Source: Stictocephala bisonia
Lineage: Eukaryota; Arthropoda; Insecta; Hemiptera; Membracidae
Length of the DNA stretch: 64,000 nt
Reading direction: 5' to 3'
NCBI GenBank assembly: GCA_035578905.1
Contig: JAQJVL010000282.1
Location: 248,001 to 312,000 of the forward strand
The stretch's first letter is position 1. Each line of letters begins with the position of its first letter. Below, one piece after another: positions 58,270-64,000 of this stretch. The position numbers and the translations under genes were made by a program. The notes beneath the pieces were generated by a model, which had not been told where the DNA came from, ran no database searches, and worked only from the letters and a program-made list of their open reading frames with translations.

Positions 58270-60927
58270 TTGAAGATTCATAAGTATTCTTAAACCATTT
58301 GCCATTTTTAGTTTGGATACGGAAAGCGCTCTTGTTTGTTCTTTCGTAGATTGCCTTTTAAAACATAATTTTTCGGTTTTTGGTGTATATGTGTCTCCTT
58401 AGAGACGTGCAAGTTGATGCTCTCTTTGCTATGTTTTACATACGAGTATATGTTTAGACCTTGTTAATGATTTGATACAACAATGGTGGTATACTCAAAC
58501 GATAGTAAATGTAAAGAAAGATTCACAACTCGTGGGAAATCTAAATTTGGAGACTTTTCTCTAAATATGTGCTACTACTGAAGTAGAAGGAAAAGCCTGA
58601 TTCCCAAATTTAAATAGTTATTTACTGTATATTAATTTTCTCTGCAAACCCCTTGAGTTTTTATTTTGAAAATTAACAATGGTCTGAAAATTCCCCTGCT
58701 TATTGTTATGAGGACTGCTGACCCAACGGTTCAAGTAGGTCGCTGATACCATGCTGATGTGTGCTGTTCAAAGGTTGAACATTTTTACCCCTCTCAAATG
58801 TTTTGTGCTGTTTAATTAGGACAATGCCCAGACCACTTCGACCAGACCCAAACTTGTTTTTTTTGTTTTTTTTTTTTATTATTCACCTGGCTTACAGAAG
58901 TGATTTGAATCAAATCCTGTCGAGAATTTTAGTGGACTGCATTTAAATAACTTAAACGATTTGGCCAGCCATTTAGATAGAACGAAAACCGTTTAGCATT
59001 CATAATGAAATGCCAACAGGCTTCTAATATATCTCATAATTGTTTATTTGGCCATAATATTTTATAAGATCGAAATACTCGCCTAACTAAATGCTACATT
59101 CAATTTAATTTCTTCATTTTCAAGACATTACTACAAATTATAACAATAGTAAATCCTATCTAGTAAAACTTCAACATTCACACCACATTGCTTCATTTAA
59201 ACTTACAATTTTTTGTTTCATTCAACATTTATCTGCCAATCTTTCCTATATCAACGACCGGTTGTATGCCAAGAACTCTTTAACATTTTAAAACGCTTGT
59301 AACACTAAAAAGCGTTTCAAACGAAGCATTAACGTCTTGAGAGTCATGGCAATGTTTGATTGACGTAACTTATTGACGTAACGAACACTCTGTGAAGACA
59401 AGTGTTCCGTGTTTCCCAGTTCTTCGGTCATCTCTACACACAGTCTCATACGTATGAACGTCTCGACCGCTAATGGTGCATTTAGACAGTAAACAGTCGT
59501 TTTTAAAATGCAACTATTTGTTCACTCTCGATTAAAAAACACACACACACACACACACACACATTAGTATATGTAGTGTTTATTTCTCCCCCTATGAAGC
59601 TATTCTATCTATTATATCTTGTCCTCTCAAACGTTTTTCTTACTATACACCCTCCACTTGTGGGTCCTTATGTGTCATCGTTGGTACTCGTTGGACTAAA
59701 GAATCAGAAATAGCCCACCTCTGATCTCATCAGCACACTTAACACTTCATCATATTTCGACAATTCAATTCTTATCATCCGATTAAATGCGCTGTTTCGC
59801 TCCACAAAAAAAGGGAACAACATATATCTCTATTTCAAGGATTAATAATGATCGTATTGCAACACTTGAAGTGTCGTTTGATTGGTGAAGAACTGAACTA
59901 GTGGACCAAAAGTTGATTTTTGTAAAAATTGAGTATTTTTATAATTTTTGTACGGTAAAATATGTGAAACTTTGGATATAATTCTTGATGATGGTAAAAA
60001 CAACTCACAGTATCAACTTTGGTCCTCTAGATTAGACCTTAGTTAATTATACAGTATTTACCATAACTTATTATAATAATAAACTCGAAACGCATCTTTG
60101 AAATATAAAAGCGTGAGATAGTCTGGCGAGGGTAAGAATGTATGTCTACTACAGGGCTGTCGACTTGTCGGTGGTGGATTGGCGGTTTGGGGAACGGTCG
60201 TCTTAATGAGATATCCCAATTCTTGTAAGAATCCCCTTCCTGTACCGAAGGAAGTCGGACCAGTTTATCTCGTCTTACCGCCTGCGTGCAAGAGGACCGT
60301 CTTCCGCGACCTCTCTCAAGTTCTGATTTATCTTCTCACCAACATGTTATGTATGAATTTCCCCAATGTACATGGGCTGCTGAAGGTAACTTTACCTTAC
60401 CTTCCCCACCATGAGTATGCTGAAGGTTATCTTAGTTTCAGGAAACAAATGAAATGTTAAACCTATATTAAAGTCCATAAATCAAGTCAAGAAGTATTTA
60501 AGGCTCGGATTATCTCCAGTATACGTGGTACTTGGAGTGTGACATGGTAATGTGTGGAGATTGGCAAATGAGGTCCAACGACAGCTTTGTGATAGCGTAT
60601 CAGCTTCCTGCGGACGAGGGCTGTGCCCCTTTGGGGTAGGAGGGAAGGGTCACTGGCATACTATCATCAATACATCTATCTGTCCAGTGAAAACTTTCAT
60701 AGACCACCTACAAACCCCGCTCGCCCCCGTCCTAGTCTCACTGATGTGCAAGGGAGTCATTGTATCTAACTTGTCCATAGTGACATACATACTCGTAATA
60801 AAGTAACTTGTTGTAATGACTTAATTTTCTGCAACTAATGTTTTTCAAATTTGTATTCGACATTCCTGAAACACCAAGTCATTAGAATTCACTAGAAGTC
60901 ATATTGGATAGTACCCTGCTGGATGTC
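58204..60927. other. AT-rich DNA with poly-T and CA microsatellites
   Basis: Poly-T runs at about 58239-58267 and 58857-58876, and (AC)12 at about 59538-59562. Plus-strand frames at 60179-60460 and 60552-60806 cover GC-richer sequence just before a LINE fragment and may be unrecognised parts of that element. I could not identify them. Confidence 0.45.
59538..59562. repeat. (AC)n microsatellite
   Basis: About 12 perfect AC dinucleotides. Confidence 0.95.
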
Positions 60928-61711
60928 GTCAACTGTTCCAAATTCCTAGATATATTCCTGGATAGGGGGTTGACTTGGAATTCTCATAAACTATGTCTGC
61001 TCAAAACTTTCCTCAGGAATTAATGTTTTGAGGTCCTTAGCCAAATACTGCCCAAAACGGCGTATTACGGCTTAATTTACCCCGCCTAACATACGGCCTG
61101 GTATTGGGGGGGACCAGCTCAAACGGTCAATTTCTCAGAGCGTTCAAATTTCAAAAGCAAGTGATTCGCATAATCGCTCTGTTGAAGTTCAGAGGATCTT
61201 GCAAGGAAGGAGTTCAAACTGTTACCCTGCCATGTCTACATTTTAGAGACAACCTTATTCTGTGTGTCTAAGTGTGCTATGACCAGCGTACGGGACATTA
61301 CACATATGAAACACGAGGCAGGAACACTTACCGAACTGGGAGACACAGGACGGGGGTTTATGAGCGAGGTGCTTATGAGTGAGGACAAGCAGGGGTTCGT
61401 TTCATCAACAAGTTTCCCAATTCCATAAAAAGTACCCCGACGGCCAAGGCGTTAAAAACTCGTTTGAAACGCTTTTTAGAGTCCCAAGCATTTCACAGTG
61501 TTGACGAGTTCATGCCACACGACTGGGTGACCGCATAATCAGAAGACCGACATCCGGCGCTGGAAGTGGGTTGGCCGTATGAATGTGATGTGAGTGGAGA
61601 TTTTGTATGTTTGAATGGGAGTTTCATGTTGCGTGATTGTTAAAATGTTAGAACTAATATGACAATTGCTATACATAGTTATTTTCTGGCAATAAAAGAT
61701 TTGATTTGAGA
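60928..61711 (+). pseudogene. LINE C-terminal fragment with 3' tail
   Basis: Plus-strand pieces in shifting frames read VVNCSKFLDIFLDRGLTWNS, TAYYGLIYPA, AWYWGG, then LPCHVYILETTLFCVSKCAM and a tail around RFINKFPNSIKSTPTAKALK. These fit the region after the RT core of Jockey/CR1-type elements (LG-x-LD-x-LTW, YG-LI-x-P-x-L-x-YG-x-WGG). The fragment ends with AATAAAAGATTTGATTTGAG, a poly(A) signal plus a short GATTT-type tail. Stops and shifts are numerous. It differs from the LINE at 23-26 kb. Confidence 0.75.
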
Positions 61712-63599
61712 ATCAGTTAATTCGTATAATAACACATACTCACTCATCACTGAATCTAAGAAATTACTTAACATCCAAGGCTGAAATGTTGTAATATGGC
61801 TGGATTTACGTTTTAGAAGTACTATAAGGGGATATTTTGTAAATAAATCATCGTAGTTCCGAAATGGTACTCGTTTTAATGCGGAAATGTTAAAATGTCG
61901 AAAACAGTGTTTTTTTCTATTTCGCCTGAAGTTGCTAAAACAATGGTCCTGTTGAAAAACTACTAACTTTATTCAGTTTGATCTATTAACTCATTTATCC
62001 TTAGTTAGGGATAGATTTTTAATTTGTGCTTGTGACTCAAAACGGCTACTTTACGCACTTTGAAAATAACTTGTATGGTTATATCGACAAAAACCCTATT
62101 ATATATGATAGAAAAGCTTAATTTTGCAAAAAATTGGCAAAATCTTTAGAATTATTGCAATTATCTTATCGTCTTATCGCCATGGTCTGCAGAGATGACA
62201 TCTATAAACGTGGCGAGAATTCCGACATCCCACCGATTTAGACTCAGCTGTCTTACTTTGCGCCCTCTAAAAGTAGACTTCAAGAATGTTCTAGACTAAA
62301 AAACTTTCCTAACTAGTTGTACAAATTAAAGTCAACCAGAAATTTTTAAAAACATCACTTTGCATGCGTTACTAGAAAGCTTTTTTATCTTTCTACTGAT
62401 CATTTTGGTCAATATTGTTTTTGTTTTGCTTGCTCTGGTACGTTGTCATGTTTATTTACTGTATTTCTCAAAGTGTCCCTGTCTGCGATTATTGTAATGT
62501 ATTGTAAATTGTATCAACTGGCCTCTAAAATATGAATCGACCTGAGAGCCATATATACTCCTAGAAGCTAGATGTACACTGTAGATCAATAATTTTTATA
62601 TTGATAAGTAAATCAACAAACTGTACACTTGTACTTCAGTGTTTTTGCAACTCAATCAGGCGGCTGTGTACAGTTCGGTTCGCTGCGGCCTTGCGGGGCC
62701 AAAAACACAGGCGGGTCTTGCAATGCGTAAACCCGATGATGAAACCACCCCTATCTAATAGTAACAAACATGTTAGTTCGGCCCACTTTCTCCGCCCGCC
62801 GGCCTCACTTCAAGAACTGCTCCACGAGTATTTCCAGCCACAAATACATTCCTCGCGTTACCTATCAAACATAAGTCGGACCCACGTCTCACCTTTCTTA
62901 ACACAAACAATCGTCAAATTACATTACTTGAAAGTCTATGAATTACATTAACTTGAAAACATATTCAGCACTGTTTTGGGGTTTTGTTTTTAGTATATCT
63001 ATATTTGAAACGTGAATAGGTAAACGATAATTCTTTGTGAAAAAACTTGAAAAATCAAAAATAAAAAAAAATCTCTGAATCTTAAGGGGCGTTCTGCTTC
63101 ACGAAAAATGTATAAAACGTGGATTTCTATTTCAAAGATACGGTCCGTGATGATGATCATATCGTAATGAAGAAAGTGTCATTTAATTCTAGTGAACCCT
63201 ACCTCTATTTTTGTAAAACATTTATCATTTTTATATTTTATTACAAATGTGTGGCACTTTAAAAGCCATTATTGACTTAAAATTAAATAAGTCATAATAT
63301 CAACTAATGGTCCACTAAAATAAATCCTATAGATAGGGTTGCCATACATTCAATCAAAGTAAAATACGGACTCCGGATAAACTTGGGGTCTGGTTGGAGG
63401 GGGGTATTTTTAAAACTGTCTTTTATGAATTTTATTACTGTATATGCGATTCAGGTTTTTAATTAGGAAAAATAATTAACTACTTTGTGATGTGTACTCG
63501 TAATATTAATATTACAACCATATTTTAATTTAAGATTACAGAATAATGCAATATTAATAGACAGTTATTGTTTTCATTTCAAAAGTCATTCATTACGTT
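61712..63599. other. AT-rich DNA; GC patch at 62640-62900
   Basis: No gene supported. A plus frame of 116 codons (62601-62951) covers a GC-rich patch with RFAAALRGQKHRRVLQC and SAHFLRPPASLQELLHEYFQ. I recognise no family and there is no clear acceptor, so it is left as unassigned. Confidence 0.4.
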
Positions 63600-63812
63600 T
63601 TAGTTAACTCGGCAGAATTCAATAAATTGGCATAGTTCTTCAGGCATCTCTAGTGCTAGTTGTACTAGTACACTGGCTGAAGGCTGAAACCGGACAAATT
63701 TTTCTGAATATAAAGTAATACATGACATGTCATTGTTAACTTTGATGCTTAGAACAGCTTTGCCCTTCTCCACTGACAGTCTAATTCGATCTGGTGTCCA
63801 GACATTTTTCAC
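63600..63812 (-). CDS. Candidate terminal exon or small gene (unidentified)
   Basis: A minus-strand frame of about 70 codons ends in TAA at 63602. It includes VWTPDRIRLSVEKGKAVLSI, SCITLYSEKFVRFQPSASVL and LALEMPEELCQFIEFCRVN. Amino-acid composition and third-base use look coding. No ATG opens it convincingly: the start codon position is a GTG preceded by TTTTATTATAG, which could be a splice acceptor ending at about 63813. It may be the last exon of a host gene or the end of an unrecognised mobile-element protein. Confidence 0.3.
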   Translation of the reverse strand: MKNVWTPDRIRLSVEKGKAVLSIKVNNDMSCITLYSEKFVRFQPSASVLVQLALEMPEELCQFIEFCRVN

Positions 63813-64000
63813 TATAATAAAACTCGTTCAACTGGTGCCGAAGGACTGAGTAGAGAGAGAGAGCAAACTTCAACACTCATTCAACATTTTCACACTTATT
63901 TTCGGCCAATGTTAAGAGTTGAAAAACTTCTTTTTCTAAGGGGAGGGAGGTGTATGGTGTTATATAAATAGAGCATAGTATGTGAGATACAACCTCTCAC
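63813..64000. other. Non-coding; AG run and TATA-like word
   Basis: (AG)n at about 63853-63865 and TATATAAATAGAG near 63961-63973 (+), a good TATA-box word close to the window end. Whether a plus-strand gene starts beyond the window cannot be seen. Confidence 0.35.

Overview
This window looks like AT-rich, repeat-laden nuclear DNA from an insect with a large genome. The evidence is four kinds: eukaryotic intron/exon signals, decayed arthropod-type retroelements, a short internal run of the insect telomere motif (CCTAA)n, and one exon recognisable as CrebA/CREB3-like. There is no bacterial gene organisation. Nearly all long open frames are tandem-repeat artefacts or pieces of transposons. The order of insect cannot be fixed from the sequence. 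A hemipteran or another non-dipteran insect would fit, because Diptera lack TTAGG telomeres, but this is inference.

Host genes: the best-supported exon is 55554-55752 (+), coding an N-terminal part of a CrebA/CREB3L-type bZIP factor. It has a clean acceptor and donor and sits in very long introns. Directly upstream are two decayed tandem copies of its own first ~86 bp. Weaker exon candidates are 16641-16721 (+, possible last exon), 41810-42127 (-), 30475-30756 (-) and 63600-63812 (-). None was identified by family. A juxtaposed acceptor/donor at 1080|1081 looks like a recursive splice site.

Mobile elements, left to right: (i) a minus-strand non-LTR retrotransposon wreck (4563-6130), split by a Penelope-like element (PLE) terminal palindrome (5073-5365); (ii) a second PLE fragment (9588-10470, -); (iii) the main PLE copy (13843-16330, -), with a reverse transcriptase and a GIY-YIG endonuclease region separated by about 700 bp of unrelated sequence; (iv) SINE-like units at 22600-22800 and 31391-31615 (-); (v) a degenerate Jockey/CR1-type LINE (23270-26335, +); (vi) two tiny reverse-transcriptase relics (27.5 and 28.6 kb); (vii) a hAT element with terminal repeats and a broken transposase (51775-53509); (viii) a 272-bp MITE-like element with 8-bp target duplications that carries a telomere-type run (57924-58195); (ix) a LINE 3' fragment (60928-61711).

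Tandem repeats dominate several stretches. The main arrays are 61-63 bp (6.8 kb), 31 bp (12.3 kb), 33 bp (29.7 kb), ~52 bp (32.7 kb) and a ~1-kb CT microsatellite (33.9 kb). A cluster of four unrelated minisatellites (60, 74, 50 and 49 bp) fills most of 43.05-49.45 kb. The remainder is AT-rich intergenic or intronic DNA in which no gene could be supported. All calls come from reading the sequence, and no database search was possible.
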